64,000 bases of DNA from Takakia lepidozioides (GCA_030704615.1 CM060733.1:54684001-54748000); one strand, 5' to 3'; counted from the stretch's first letter, positions 23,941-36,417 are shown. Made by a program: numbers and translations. The notes: generated from the sequence alone by a model not told the origin.

Positions 23941-25364
23941 GAATATATATATTGATATATGAATGTCAAAACCCTAGGTGGTAGCACTAGCATCTTGCAT
24001 AGCTTGGCTCGGCCACCCTGCCCAAAAAAACCTCCCCACACCTTAGTGGAAGACTATTGCCTAAGCAGCGGTTTGTTTTTGGAAATTTGGAAAATAGCAC
24101 GAGTGGCTAGTGAGTTTTGCAGGAAATAACCATATATTCTGTTCAACCATTGAAATTTGTCCTCATATGCACTTTCATCCATTGATATCATCCATATTTG
24201 GCAACTTCATCCACGATTTTTTTTTATTTGGAGAATTTTGGCAATTTCATCCATGGAAAAACAGAAATTTGTAACACAGTATTCCATCTTGTTTTTTGAG
24301 GTTAGAATTTGGCGATTATTCACCACTAAATGAATGGCTGTGCCAAAGCAAGTGCAATTTATAGGAAGATGATGAACTTTGAATCCATCACATTTTCCTA
24401 GACATTGTTGGTTGAAAATCGTCTCGATTAATGCGGAGCAATGCAAAGCTCTAGTATAAAAATAATTCAATATTAAGACCTGGCTGGTATTAGAAAATGT
24501 GTAACAATAGGTAACAGTTGGATAGTGCACTCAATGCCACCTAAGTGATCCAGCATTCAAAATCCTGCTACCTCAGGTCTGGTATAGTCTTCTCCCTTGT
24601 GATCGGCGAAGTTGCTTGCAAGAGCATGTTAATTTCTCCTCTCACATTATTATTAAGAGGCCTGATTTGTTCGCAATCCTGCAGGGGTGTTTTCCATTTT
24701 TGCTCCCAGGTTGTTTCCCTTAGAAAAGAAGTAATACCCACCCAACATTGGTGTCCACCTTGGTACTGACTCTATCCCTGCAACCTTTGTATGCTTCCCT
24801 CTAGTAAGAGATCCTTGTTATCTTTTGTACAGCCACCTTCTTTGGGTCTTTTATAAAGCTTTACAGGAATTCATATACTTCACATATACTTAACATTGTA
24901 CTGCAAGAGTGGAACAGGATAGGTGAGTTGTCAGATCCCCAAACTGCTATACAACACAATCTCGGGCCGGTGGCATGAGGGATGCATAGAATCACCTCCT
25001 CGTGGCTGACGAGTTTTGTGCACAAATTGGATGTGTTGTAAGAATCATATGTCTGCAATCGCTCCTTGAGAGCTTGCTGCCAAAAGCGACTTGGCTACAA
25101 TGCTTCATTGCTGATTTCAACCACTGAGACATACTTAACTAGAAGACTTGTTCTGCCCTCTTTTGTACTCTGCTTGAAGACCCATCAAGCACATTTAGCC
25201 ACACACCATATTCTCTGTCAACTACGGCTCGCAGAGTATGAAATCTTATAGGCCCAACGTGCAAGTCCGATTTGCCTAACAGACATAGAAGTTGGTTACT
25301 ACACTACAACAATAGCAATGTCACTGCCTCGTACCCTGAGGGGCATGAGGTTATTCCATTCACT
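23941..25364. other. Non-coding sequence 3' of MPC1
   Basis: No gene recognised. It begins with repeat debris, and the last part presumably includes the MPC1 3' UTR. Confidence 0.35.
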
Positions 25365-26508
25365 TCACAACCTCAATGCAGCTATCCTTCTGTAGACACA
25401 TTCTTCTCTGGTGATCTGCATGTATCACAGCATCCAGGTACATGAGACAGAGCATGCCCATCACTTCACCGTGTGTGGCAGTGACAAATATTGCAAATGT
25501 TGGTACTAAGTTTCTGCCACTTTTCTGGAAGTAGTACGAAAACTCGGCCATGATCAGCAGGCAGAGTTTGTCCACAACCATGCCACTTGCTAGACAGAGG
25601 CACCATGATACAACCAAAATCATACACGAGGGGCAAGGGAGCTTACCGACCACGATACCAACGTTGGAACTGGTAGGCTTGCACAGCCTCATTGGAGGCA
25701 TGCGCAGCCAAGAGCAGGTAGTTGCGTGGCTGTACCATCCATGCAAACCTCATAAACAGCAACGAGTAAATGCACATGGCTGCAAATTCCCATCCAAGAA
25801 AACAAAATCACCTGTCAGTATCCCCACCTAACGTGGCCTACCCTCTATGAACATTCTCTTTCTGTTTGTATCTTTTTCTCTCCCACTTTCTCTCCACCCT
25901 CGATACACAGATCAATCTAGCGCCTGCAATGTGAGGTTACAAATTTTTTTCCATGAAGTAAGAAACAAGCAGAAGGCAGGTAATGCGGAAAACACACTTC
26001 CTGTCATATTGCCAGATATCATGTCAGGGGGCTTCTGCGTGTCAGCCAATCCCTGCAAAACAACAAGTTTCATTGCCCCCAAGGTGAACAGCAGTATGCA
26101 CATCAGAAGTGATTATGAGCCAACCACAGAAAGGACGACAATTACCACAAGAGTGCACACTTTCAATTAGGACCCCCTCATGAGTGAGGTCTCATGTGCC
26201 AACTTTGTTCTTCTCATGGACCAATTGCCTAGATCATTGATACACTCTCGTGAAGCATCTCTCTGCCCTGGAAAAAGTGAGGAGTCTGCTCAAGGGCACC
26301 ACCTGACAATCTTCTATCTTAAATAAGGGGTTATTCTGAACTAACCTTCTAAGCCACATGGCAATGGCAAGGAAAGTTGAATGAAGATTGCATCTCAGAC
26401 AAACAGAGAACTTACAGCGGCGACAAAACCCCAATTGGCGACAGGGCCCCAGAAATGAGTGGTTTTTGGACCCATTGGACTATTCCAAAACGCTCGTAAT
26501 GCCGCCAT
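25365..26508 (-). CDS. MPC1: Mitochondrial pyruvate carrier 1 (MPC1), 4 exons
   Basis: Exons (minus): 26416-26508, 25998-26052, 25647-25779, 25365-25389, giving 101 aa with consistent phases. Family hallmarks are all visible: an N-terminal [20 protein letters not shown], then [12 protein letters not shown], then [25 protein letters not shown]1 pairs with MPC2 in the inner mitochondrial membrane to import pyruvate into the matrix. The second exon ends GGAA|GTGTGT; that donor gives the same residue count as the family, whereas ACAG followed by GA would not be a valid splice site. The last exon is short and encodes only a basic tail (RRIAALRL), so the C-terminus is less certain than the rest. 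The start ATG is the conserved family start. Confidence 0.9.
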
Positions 26509-27885
26509 GCCTCTCCTATGCAAAAGAGAAACCAAACACATTTAGGAAACAGTACGAGAACAACTTGAGTCAGAACTACAGAAATAAAATGCAGGCAACA
26601 GAAGAGGTATAATGAGAGTGATATGACTCTCACACCGCCAGCCACTATTCGACTACAAACAAATTGATAACTGAGTTGCTTACAACCAATCTGGACGTCA
26701 AGGAACTAATAACTACTCTCTCCTCCGACACACACATCTCTTGCATTCCACCTTCCTTTCCCCTCCCCCAGTTGTTTCATAACTCGGCCTGCATTTCTGT
26801 GGCAATATACCTGGATGGAAGTACAGGAATGTTCAGGAATAGAGGATGGTACTAGTGGAAGGCATGATGAATTCAGCACCCTCACTGTTGGGTACCCTCA
26901 TCATTTTCCTAACCATCCAATCCTGCCTGCCTCGGACAATCAGGGATACAACTAGACTAAACAAACCCAAATAGATCACAGTACCCTCACTCTCATGGCC
27001 CAGATAAACATCTTCATCATACATGGAAAAAACGCATAGGTGACGGATGGCCTGCTCATTCTAGTTACCACTCCTCTGGTCAATCCCATAGTTTTCCGAC
27101 CCTTAATCTTTTGGGTAATGACATGAGTATGTGACTCCTCTAACTGGTTTTTTCTTCTTAAGGTGAATGGTATTGCCGTGTGGGACTCCTGCCCGGTTTG
27201 GACTGTCCTGCGAGCACACTCTCTGTGGCATCTGTGGTACGACTTCCTGTTTAATCATAAAGCTCCCTGTGTTAGACTGGTCCTGTTCAATACTTCTTCC
27301 GATCTTATGACAGAGGGGCGTAGGGTTGGGCGGGTCATAACAGAGGCTATATGCAGATGCTCAGAAAGGAGGCGAAAGGTTATTGCAGATTTTGACGCCT
27401 CCAAGGCAAGTATCATCTGCACCAGAGCCGCAGAGACTGGTACTTGGACCGACAGCGTCCCTCCGAACTGGGAGCTCACCTTATTCCCGCCTCTCCCCGG
27501 CTGAAGTTGAAGATTCAGATGTGAATTGGCCTCATCGGAAGATTAGCAATAGCAAGATTAAGACCCACCTTTCTTTTGAGCCTCTGAAGCAGAACCGCTA
27601 GCTCCCCGTTTCTTTCCCCTCGTTTTACACTGTTGTTTTCCCCTGTGAACTCGTGTTATGTTTGCCACTGCGTTCGCCGTCTTCTTCCTTCTCTCTGTTG
27701 CTTTTGGGATGTTGCACTGGTGTTTGCCTTCCAAAGGTCCGCCCAGTTTAAAGAAAACAAATTAGTGAAACAATCAGCCCCCAGACAGCTAATAAATCCT
27801 GTGGACTCGCCACTAATGGCGGTGCTACAGAGATTTTCCTTCTTCCAAGTTAATTGCGCCTTCTGTGGGAGTTGTGTGTGCAACA
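26509..27885. other. Upstream of MPC1; unclassified sequence
   Basis: Presumed promoter of MPC1 at its left end. From about 27160 to 27520 there is a more GC-rich stretch with a 113-codon plus-strand open frame without a recognisable domain. With the gag-like motif just after it, this could be remains of an LTR element, but no LTRs are visible. Confidence 0.3.
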
Positions 27886-27950
27886 GATAAAAAGATAAAG
27901 ATTCTTTAACGTCCAGTGAATTTACAGAGCCTACAACAGAGAAAGGGAAG
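27886..27950 (+). repeat. Second copy of the DSLTSSEFTEP-coding repeat
   Basis: AAAGATAAAGATTCTTTAAC and the following bases encode KDKDSLTSSEFTEPT, the same as the minus-strand fragment ending at 15790. It is probably the same retroelement family in the opposite orientation. Confidence 0.5.
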
Positions 27951-28956
27951 GAGATCGAGGGGCAGGGATCTATGTTGCAATTCTAAGACGAGTCCTACAT
28001 TTTCGAGTGATTTCTTTTGCTGGGGTTGTTTATATTTGCGGTAATAGCAATGCATTGTGAAGAACATGCCACACCACAAGGTGAAAGTCCTCACAACATG
28101 ACCACCATTAGTGGATCTTGTACTTCTGCTTTCTTCAGCAATTCCTGAGTCACATGACTGAAATCTCTCTTTGGAGGAAAAAGTGACTCTCAACATGGCA
28201 ACAAGCATTGATCATGTTACAAACCACTTGGTGTGGACCATGAATCTCAAAGTGTGATTACACCAAGTCAAGTACAAGCAGCTGGTCAACCGTCTAATCA
28301 CTTTACTTCCACTCCTTGAGCTTTTGCAATGCCCATGGCAGTTCCTCGATGCTCGCCAAAGTATGACCATCTACGAAGTCCTGAGTCTCATTGCATTTCC
28401 GTATTACATATTCTCCAGAGACCATGAAGCCGTCTAGTTCAGAAGTCAATATTTACATGGAACTGTGGATTGCACACTCAATAATACACTTCCTTATAAG
28501 CTGCAGAGAACTTCCAATGGGATCTATCAAACACTCTCCAACCTAACATGCCAGCCCTGCTGAAAATATAGGTTTCACATACGAGGGATAGCACCAAACG
28601 ACTCTACCCTTTCTTCCACCAGGAATTTTCAAGGAAAATAAGGCTTTGGTCAACTACTGACGGCGTATACCACCTCTAGTCATTAGCAAAACCTTACTTC
28701 TGCTGTCACTGCAACTGAACTTCCACTAGGTCAACAACTAAGCTTGGATTAATAGTGGGGTGATGAATGTTTTAAGCACCAGATGGTCTTTGACAATTTC
28801 CACCCAGGACATTGCTATATCATCCGAACTGGACTATCCAACATATAGATGCCCAAGACCATCAATTTCCACAACCCACCACTACCACACCTCTTTTCTT
28901 TTCCCTCCTTTTTCCTCTTTCTTGTGGTACCAATAGTGCTAGGAGACACATGCAGG
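27951..28956. other. Non-coding region 3' of the dioxygenase gene
   Basis: No domain or splice-consistent exon was found. The part nearest 28957 probably holds the 3' UTR of the dioxygenase. Confidence 0.35.
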
Positions 28957-31900
28957 TCAGCCAAAGTTGGTCAAAACTTTGCTAGTGACATGATCACCAT
29001 ACACAACTGGTGCAAAGCTAGGCCCTCCTCTCCCCATGTGCTGCTTACATAATTCAAGAGGTTCCACCACAGCGTCAAAATTGGGCTGCATCCATAGTTC
29101 ATCCAAAGTCACATTGTCAGTAATGCTATGTAGATGATTGTCAACACAACCACATAGTCCTCTAGGACTCTGAAATCAATATGAGAAGAAAACAGAAAGC
29201 TGCTCATAAAGTGGGGTCGGACTCACTTCATAAAAGAATGGTACAGACACACGATACTTGAAGTTGTTGTTGATCACACGATGAACTGTAGGCTGATATA
29301 AACCATTGGTCCAAATCTGAGCCAAAACCCCATAGCAATCTCCTTTTAGCTGACTTACTGGGATTAAATCACAGTCCAAAGAGTTGCCATGTCATGTGTA
29401 AATGTAAATCACCAAATCTCCTCAAAGAATGAAATCATGACCACCGAATTCGTAAGGCCAGAAACAGACAAACTCAACATAAGGACACAACCCTAACTAC
29501 ATGAGGACAGAAACCATCAGAAATCGGCTGGTGGAAAAGGGAAACTGGAACATGGGAAGAAATAATAACCTTGAGCATATCACCGATGTTGACCACAAAA
29601 GTTCCCGGGATTGGATGTGCCCATATCCACTCCCCTCCTTGATTTTTCACCTGCTTTGTCAGATCAACCACAGTTATGGTATGAGGAGAAACTTGCTCCA
29701 CAGATAACGTCACTTGTCTGTGATGTATTAGTGAGCGTGAGAGAATCAAGGAGAGAAAGACGCATCTTCCATTTAAGTTCAAGAACTCGCAGATGCAATG
29801 ACCCTCAAAATCAGGGAGGAGATAAACCTGGAGAGCAGGAACATCTGCATCTTGATTCACGAGTGTCAGCAACCCTGTGACATAACAAACAATCTTATTT
29901 CATTCATTACTGTATCATCACTGTGAAATTATTTGTAATACATCACCCTATGGTTCATATTGTGACGTTCTACCTCCAATATATCACACTCTCTCTCTTT
30001 TCTGGACATCTTATGTTTCTTATATAAAGCATTCCGTTGATGGAAAAATTATGCAGCATGCATATTACCTCTGCTGAAGATAAACCAAATCAATCTTTGG
30101 GAAGGGACTGATGTCGACTGATCTATAGTGGCCACTGCAGGATCAAGTTGGATGTACATGTGGCTGGGTGGGAGTTGCTATGAACCCTGCCAGTCATACC
30201 ATCGCTGACTTGGGGGCAAGAGCGAATCACCATTGTGTCTAATGGCTCTACCGGGCAGTACATCAAACACCCAACTCCCTGTAACTGATTTGTGGTTGCC
30301 TGGCTATTGCATTTGTGCAAACTCTACACCGAAAAGCACTCTCTATAAGCACTCTCTCATTATTTCTCTTTTTCAACTCTTAACCAAAAGAAAAGATCTT
30401 CCACATCCCCGGCTCCTCAAAAGAAGACAAGAAGGAATTACCATAGTCAGTATGCTCGCCACTGCAATTAGTTGCAACACAAAATGCAAGATGTCAGTCA
30501 CATTGTCCCCAACCACCATCACCCCTTACAAATAAGATATCTGAACAACTTTAGTTCAAAGAGGAGTAATAGAATAAAAATTGTCAGATACCGCTGAGTT
30601 GAGATAGTGAGAGAAACAACTATTCTTCTTTCTGTTCTATTGAACATGTTCATCAAGTTTTCTTATATGTAAAGGGAGAACGAAAGAGCATTATCACCAC
30701 TCCTAGAGAAACAGCCCAATCTAATCTGCCTGGTTCAAAAGACAACATTTCAAGGCTGAAAGAGAAATCTGCCAAGCATAATGCACAGACATTGCCATAC
30801 ACCTTTCACTGTTACGTAGGCAAAAGCAAGCCTAAGAGCACGACAGAGCCAGTCACTACCACTAGGTACTAAAGCCCAACTCACCAGCCAATTTCTGAAA
30901 ATTTCTCCTCCCTTGCATGATCGAAGTTGGATGTTGGAGGGTAACCAATCACTCGCATGATCCAGAAAGGGTTACCCGCCCTTCCTCCCTCAAACATGTC
31001 TTTTGGTCCACCTAGGGCCAAGGCAATCCCTTGCATAATAGTTTTCCCCAGATCTATCAAATCCAACCATTTTGGTTAGTATTTGGTATTGATCCCAATG
31101 TCCATAAATTCTCATCTCAGCAACATGGCATTCAGCATGTCGGCTGCAGTCACCATGGATGTGTGACTACATCTATGGTCACATGTATAAGATGAGGATA
31201 AAAGCCCTACAGACTTCATCCTTGTTGGCTGAATGGAAGAAAGGTAGTTAACATCCAGAGAGTAGAAACGACAAGTATGCTGAGAGGCAGACAAGTAGCC
31301 ATAACATGGAGAGAGCGAAAAAAAGGAGAAAACAAGAGAAATTTGTTCCGTCCACAGAAGTCCCAAATACACAGGCAGAGCAAATGTACTCAAACCATTC
31401 AGTGCAAATGTTCACTTGCCATAGCCTTACGGCCATTGACCTTGCACGAAACTCTCCTGAAGCCTTCTGTGGGGTTCACACCCATCAGGGTTTAGCGCTG
31501 CAGGTATAAATTATTTTCTCGCAACTGCCATTAAGGCGCTCACAGAGGCACTTGTCCACATGCAAACACCACAGCACAGTTGCAGGGTTATTAAAGAGAT
31601 AGAGAGACAGAGAATTTACTCATAAGACATTGTTTGCTGTAGCCTTGTGGACATAGACCCCACGCCCAGTTTGGCTTGAACAGTGTACTCTTAAGGTTTT
31701 TAGCCGTAGCCTTTTGGGCAGAGCAGAATGTACTCATAACACTTTGTTTGAAGTGGCCTTGTCGCCATAGCCATTTGGGTTGAACAGAGAGAATGTACTC
31801 ATAAGACATTGTTTGCTGTAGCCTTGTGGCCATTGACCCTGCGCCCAGTTGAACAGAGAGAGAATGTACTCATAAGACGTTGTATGCCATAGCCTTGTGG

Positions 31901-34900
31901 CCACTGACCCCGCGCCCAGTTTGAGCGGAACAGAACCTACCTTTGTCAGGGGCTGACGCCGGTAGTAAGACTTACCTTGGAATAAACAATTGATCCGGGT
32001 TTTCCAGATATCCTATAGAAATCCCTTTACACAAGCATCAACCTGCTGTGTGTGGTTTGCCCTATAACTAGGCCCCAAAAGGGCCTGGGCTTTTGGCTCA
32101 GCCTCGAGACTTTCAAGGTTGGTAAACAGAGGTGCAGGCACAATTCCCTTGATAGATTTGAAGAGAGCGTCTGTCCCGTGAGAGAACCCCGGAAAATGAA
32201 TCAGAAATGAATATTGTGTTCAGGTTGCCCACACAACAGGCGATTGCACTCTCCCTTTCTTCTCTGCTTCTGTTTGCTGTTCAAAGGTAGGCTCCCCGCC
32301 CTGAGTTTAAATTTCAGTCTAGTGCCGAGAGTGGGTAGACCCTTGAGGTCATCCATGATGTCCTCCCCCATGTCACAGACTGGAAACAAGTTCAGGGAAC
32401 TTTTCTGCCTAACTTCATTTTCATCAGACAATTTCCTGGCAACAGACATGGCTTTGGACACTACAGCCCCTCTAAATCAGAATTATCCAGCAGGGTCAAG
32501 ACTTGCGGGCTAAGATTCAGATCCTTGAGAATCTCTTCTATTCACTTCCGCCAGGACTTGGCCTGTTTGACAGGCCGATCCTGCTTCCAAGATATAGAGT
32601 TGATTAACTTAGGATATCTGATGTTGGACATATGTTGCAGCTGACCCACCATCTGACTCGAATTCATCTCGTCGGGAGCTTAAGGAAGGGATGCCAAACT
32701 CACCCCAAACAGCCACATTGGCTGTTTTGGAGCATGCTGACATGCACTCCTTGAGCACCCCACTTGAATGGATTCTAGAGACTTAGCCTGGTTGGAGTTA
32801 TCAACCCATATCGCAGATGCGTACTCCAAGGCAGGTCTAATAACGCGACAAAGCATGGTTTTTTTTACCTCAGAGTTGATCCCTCTGCAGTGGAAAATTT
32901 TAGTGAGACCCAGCGCTTTGCACTTGCCAGTTTGAACAACTTTCTGAATATGTACATCCCAATTACAGTTGGAGGAACATTCAACGCCGAGGTATGAGTA
33001 GGAAGGGAGGACCAGAATCTCTTGGCTTCCCCACTGCCACTTGAGATCGCCTCCTCCCTCTCCTCAGTCGTTGAATGCACTGCACATTTACTGACGTGAG
33101 CCTCTAGCCCCCAAAGGTCAAAGTATCTCTTCGCGCAATCAATCAACTCCTGGAGATTGGAAGGAGTCTCCCCTATGCCTGCAAAGTCATCCGCAAACAT
33201 AAGGGCTGGTATGGTGGCATCACCCACCCTTAACCCAAATCCCTCACTTTCCACATCCTCGAGGAGTTGATTGATGAACACATTGAAGAGCAGAGGGGAG
33301 AGGGTACATCCTTGAGCTACACCTTGGTCTATGTCAAAGAAGTTAGACTTCTGTCAGTAACAGTGACACAACTTTTGGTGTGAGCATACAAGTTATGGAC
33401 AACTCTCCACATCTTTCCCTTGATCCCACATGACCAGAGTCGGAGCCATAGACCGTCTCTCCACACTGTGTCATAAGCCTTTTTGACATCTCTGAAAGAG
33501 GATCAAGAGAGGGAGTCCACAATGCGTCTTCTGGCACTTCTGGGCATGTGAAGATACTTTGTGCGGCAGGCAGCCTGACAGTGGCTCTACAGACTCTAAA
33601 CCAAGGAGGCATTTCAGCAGATTCAGATACGTATGTCTGTCTCTTGCTTAAGTGCATCAAGATGGAAGGTCTGGAAGCTGGAAAGCAGGTGCACACTCAC
33701 ATTATCCAAAGTGGATTCACGCCAAATGTTTTTCTACTCAACACCCTTGTCAACATGTATGTTAAGTGCTGGAGCATCAGGGATGCTCACAAGTGTTCAA
33801 CAGAATGCCTCAATGATCTTTGATCACGTGGAATATTATGTTGGAAAAATACAAAAGTGGGGTTTCCCTTCTTTTTTCCTTCCCTGGATAAGCTGGCTTA
33901 GAGTGAAGATATGATCCACACAGCCCCTGTTTCGCCAAAAGGCAGCTTGGCCTTCGTGGAAACAACCTCTAGATTCCAGATCAACCTCGAGACGAGTACT
34001 TATAACTCTGCAGAATATCCTGCCAACTGCATTGAGGAGCGTGATGCCTCCGTAGTTCCCGGTTCTTCTCTGTCACCCTTCTTGTATAGATTGACAATGA
34101 CCCCCTGTCGCCAGCAGGGGATCATTTCAGTCCTCCAGATAAGGTTACATCTGTTTAAATGCTCAATTGCTTCCACAATCTCAGAAGAAGTCATGGGAGC
34201 GTTGTAAGCGTTTGAAATATACTCCAATACTCCAAACTGTTCCTATGATGAGAATGTACTCATAAGACATTGTTAGCCGTAGCCTCCTATGATGAGAGAG
34301 GGAGAGAGAGAGAGAGAGAGAAAAACCTTTCATCACCTCCACATACTCGTCCATTAGTGGTCGGAACCTGGTTGGTTGATCAGGCCTGTATGCATGAAAG
34401 CAAGCCAGTGTTTTGCAACCTCATTGTTGTCAATGTAGGTCTCATAGTATTAAAATGAGGTGATTGAGCAGAAAATACTTTTGTACCATTCAATGGGACA
34501 TCCAAACAAGTGGTGTACGTTGTCACAATAAAATCTAACAGCTCCGAAGCATTTCCAAACTTTCTAGTGAAAGAGATAAAGGGTAGGGGAGCAAGATACA
34601 AAGACAAATGAGAAGGGGCACAAGGGGGGCTCCCACTGACCAAGGATTTTGGCCATTGAAGGGATTTCCAGACAGGGTTTGAGATCTGCAAGATTCAAGC
34701 TCCTTAAAATACTGCAATGACAAAAAAGACAATGGGTATAATAGTTATCCAATAATTGCTCTACCCCTTTGGATCCACATGCAGAGAAGAGCAGCTCGAG
34801 AGTGTTAGTCTCTTAGACCGGCTTATGGATCCCCTTAGTCCCTTGTAGGACCACATCAATTTAAGCTCTAGCGCCCTAATGCCTTGGCTACTTTTGAAAG

Positions 34901-36417
34901 ATCGATCAGTTCAAAGTATGTCACTAACATCTTCAACAAACTGATCACAAGGACAGCAGAACAGGACACAACAAAGTACCACTTGACAGACACCAGACTG
35001 GTAGAGGATAGTGAGTACATCAATGGCCTCATGCAGGTCAGGACGTCCCTTTGTGATATTCTCTCCCAGCTTCTGATATCCTCTGCCTTCATTCACCCAC
35101 ACAGATACAACCTACATATTAACCAATGAATTGCATGTTAAATGAAAGATGCAGAGATCCTCCCTCCTCCCTTCCTCTCCGATCACTAACCATGCTTCTG
35201 GTTATGGATTTTGTCTAGGATTACTCTGCCCACCCTATCCCCAATCCCTTCTGGGAAAACTAGCTACCCACAACAACGATGGGAGAGTATGGCCAACTGT
35301 TGTAGTTCAATAAGTTTCTATGGGTTATCTTAACATGTGCAGCTCTTGCAGGGATTCTCAGTGAAAAAGAAATGCAAATGTGCCTATACACACATGAGAT
35401 GAAAGCACACCTTCGAGGGTTTGGTGGAGGGAGGGCAGGTAAGAGGATTCTCAATGTGGGGGAAAACATCTCAACCAAATAGGACAAGACTCCTGTGATG
35501 CATTGGCCACAGTAACAAACAAAGGATTTCGGCATGTGACAACCTGACAGATACACTCCGATTCATTCCGATGCGAAGCTTCTCTTCAGTTGGTAGGTTG
35601 AAAAATTCGCGGCTTACTTCCAGTACACTATCTGGCAGATGAGGTGGGACACCATGCCCTTTCTGCATCAACAATTGAGATACATCAAGCTTAAGGACTC
35701 CCCCTCTTCCTCACCCGTCCATGTTGTTCTGCTCGTGTCCCTCTTGGGCCCTTTGGAATTCCCACAGTAAAATATTTGCTTTCTTCCCTTAAGTCTGTTC
35801 CTCTCTTCTCTGGCAGATTGCACTTTTGTGAAGCTAGAGGCCTTCATAGTAGTGATACTGTCAATATCAACTACATGCTTTCTACAAAGTATGGCGCGCT
35901 TGTGCCACAGCAATTTCAAGATCCATTCCAAACCCTTGTGTTTTACGAACTCCACAACTGGTGGCTCTGTTAGCATTTAAATAATGCTCTGCAAACTAGG
36001 GGCAGGGACGGACCACATAGAAGAAGCCAATTTCGCGACATGCGCGACCCAGCTGCTGAATAACGTCTTCCACCTGCGCATCTTCCTGCATTCGGGGATC
36101 CTCCTTCCTTTGCACTAGCGGCCCCATATCTGTACTAATACCATACCCAGAATGAGCAATTAGCACACTATGATGTTCCAGCACGCAGCAGCGCTGGGAT
36201 GCCATGCCCATCTTCTTGTAACCTTCAATCCATCTAGAGAGGAAATCCAAAAAGGCAGTAACAAATAACTCGACTCTACCAAGCGTAATACGCGAGAGAG
36301 AGAGAGAGATGCAAGAAAGTGACACGGACCTATCATTGGAAGAGATGTAAAATTGGCCACTTGAGAAACACTTCGGGTAGCCCCCACCGCCAAACAACGT
36401 CCAGCGAGGGTCACCAT
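28957..36417 (-). CDS. 2-oxoglutarate/Fe(II)-dependent dioxygenase (DOXC type), 12 exons
   Basis: Exons (minus): 36330-36417, 36014-36129, 35544-35662, 35019-35082, 34641-34711, 34327-34385, 30885-31053, 30442-30461, 29828-29874, 29570-29650, 29227-29316, 28957-29085. All phases agree, giving 350 aa, the usual family size. An N-terminal DIOX_N region (LPMIDMGPLVQR, GFFYVKGHGVP, GYQKLGENITKG) precedes the jelly-roll core. The iron ligands are H232 and D234 in CGEHTDYG, and H290 in TVHRVINN; the 2-oxoglutarate-binding pair is R300/S302 in KYRVSV. It resembles the plant group related to Arabidopsis At3g50210/At3g49630, whose substrate is not firmly known, so I give no substrate. H232 and D234 are both on a 20-nt microexon (30442-30461). 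Intron 6 (31054-34326) is filled with LINE sequence. The first exon and start ATG are inferred by phase and by the LPMID motif. Confidence 0.92.
31400..31500 (-). mobile_element. Diverged LINE 3' scrap
   Basis: cttgccatagccttacggccattgacc resembles the LINE terminal segment (gccgtagccttgtggccattgacc). The rest is too diverged to extend the match. Confidence 0.5.
31605..31868 (-). mobile_element. Pile-up of truncated LINE 3' ends
   Basis: At least four successive short LINE 3' ends follow each other on the minus strand. Each starts with (t)actcataa-ac-ttgtttgc-like sequence after a GAGA tract, at about 31614, 31687, 31731 and 31796, and the longer copy begins at about 31865. Each is only 45-75 bp. 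This suggests repeated insertion into or next to the GA tail of an earlier copy. Confidence 0.8.
31865..33505 (-). mobile_element. LINE, reverse transcriptase C-terminal two-thirds, decayed
   Basis: The same family as 8720-10258 but extended 5' through reverse transcriptase motif A (DVKKAYDTVWRDGLW, about 33455-33500) and the following region (GIKGKMWRVVHNLYAH). The FADDFAGIGE motif and the zinc-binding module follow with several frameshifts. It lies in intron 6 of the dioxygenase gene, sense to it. The upstream part of the same element resumes at 33890. Confidence 0.88.
33530..33885 (+). pseudogene. PPR protein gene fragment embedded in a LINE
   Basis: The plus strand encodes PLS-type pentatricopeptide repeat sequence: ISADSDTYVCLL, then MEGLEAGKQVHTHIIQSGF, then NTLVNMYVKC and IRDAHK. 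After AHK one base is missing; the next frame reads VFNRMPQ-like, then a stop, then LITWN. It is therefore a truncated, frameshifted copy of an N-terminal PPR region. PPR proteins of this type act in plant organelle RNA editing and processing. It separates two parts of a minus-strand LINE and replaces the roughly 20 codons expected between them. Confidence 0.8.
33888..34240 (-). mobile_element. LINE reverse transcriptase N-terminal part
   Basis: The minus strand encodes, in shifting frames, MTSSEIVEAIEHLN, MIPCWRQGVIVNLYKKGD, then GGITLLNAVGRIFCRVI and RGCFHEGQAAFWRNRGCVDH. These are the finger-domain motifs that precede motif A in LINE reverse transcriptases. An internal deletion lies between IEHLNRCNLI and WRTEMIP. 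This is the 5' continuation of the element at 31865-33505. Confidence 0.82.
34247..34326 (-). mobile_element. Short LINE tail plus (GA)n microsatellite
   Basis: gagaatgtactcataagacattgttagccgtagcc is the extreme 3' end of the LINE. It is followed by a clean (ag)n tract at about 34299-34320, immediately upstream (in genomic order) of exon 6 of the dioxygenase. Confidence 0.75.

Noticed and set aside
25912-26000. Non-canonical GA-AG intron in MPC1
   Set aside because: Moving the donor three bases to GGAA|GTGTGT gives a GT-AG intron, correct phase and the family residue count.
34440-34470. Frameshifted dioxygenase exon reading PHFNTM then TYIDNNE
   Set aside because: A better exon at 34327-34385 fits sequence, splice sites and phase, so this resemblance is chance.
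28957-36417. Dioxygenase as a pseudogene lacking the iron-binding exon
   Set aside because: A 20-nt microexon and a 59-nt exon with good splice sites restore all phases and all catalytic residues.
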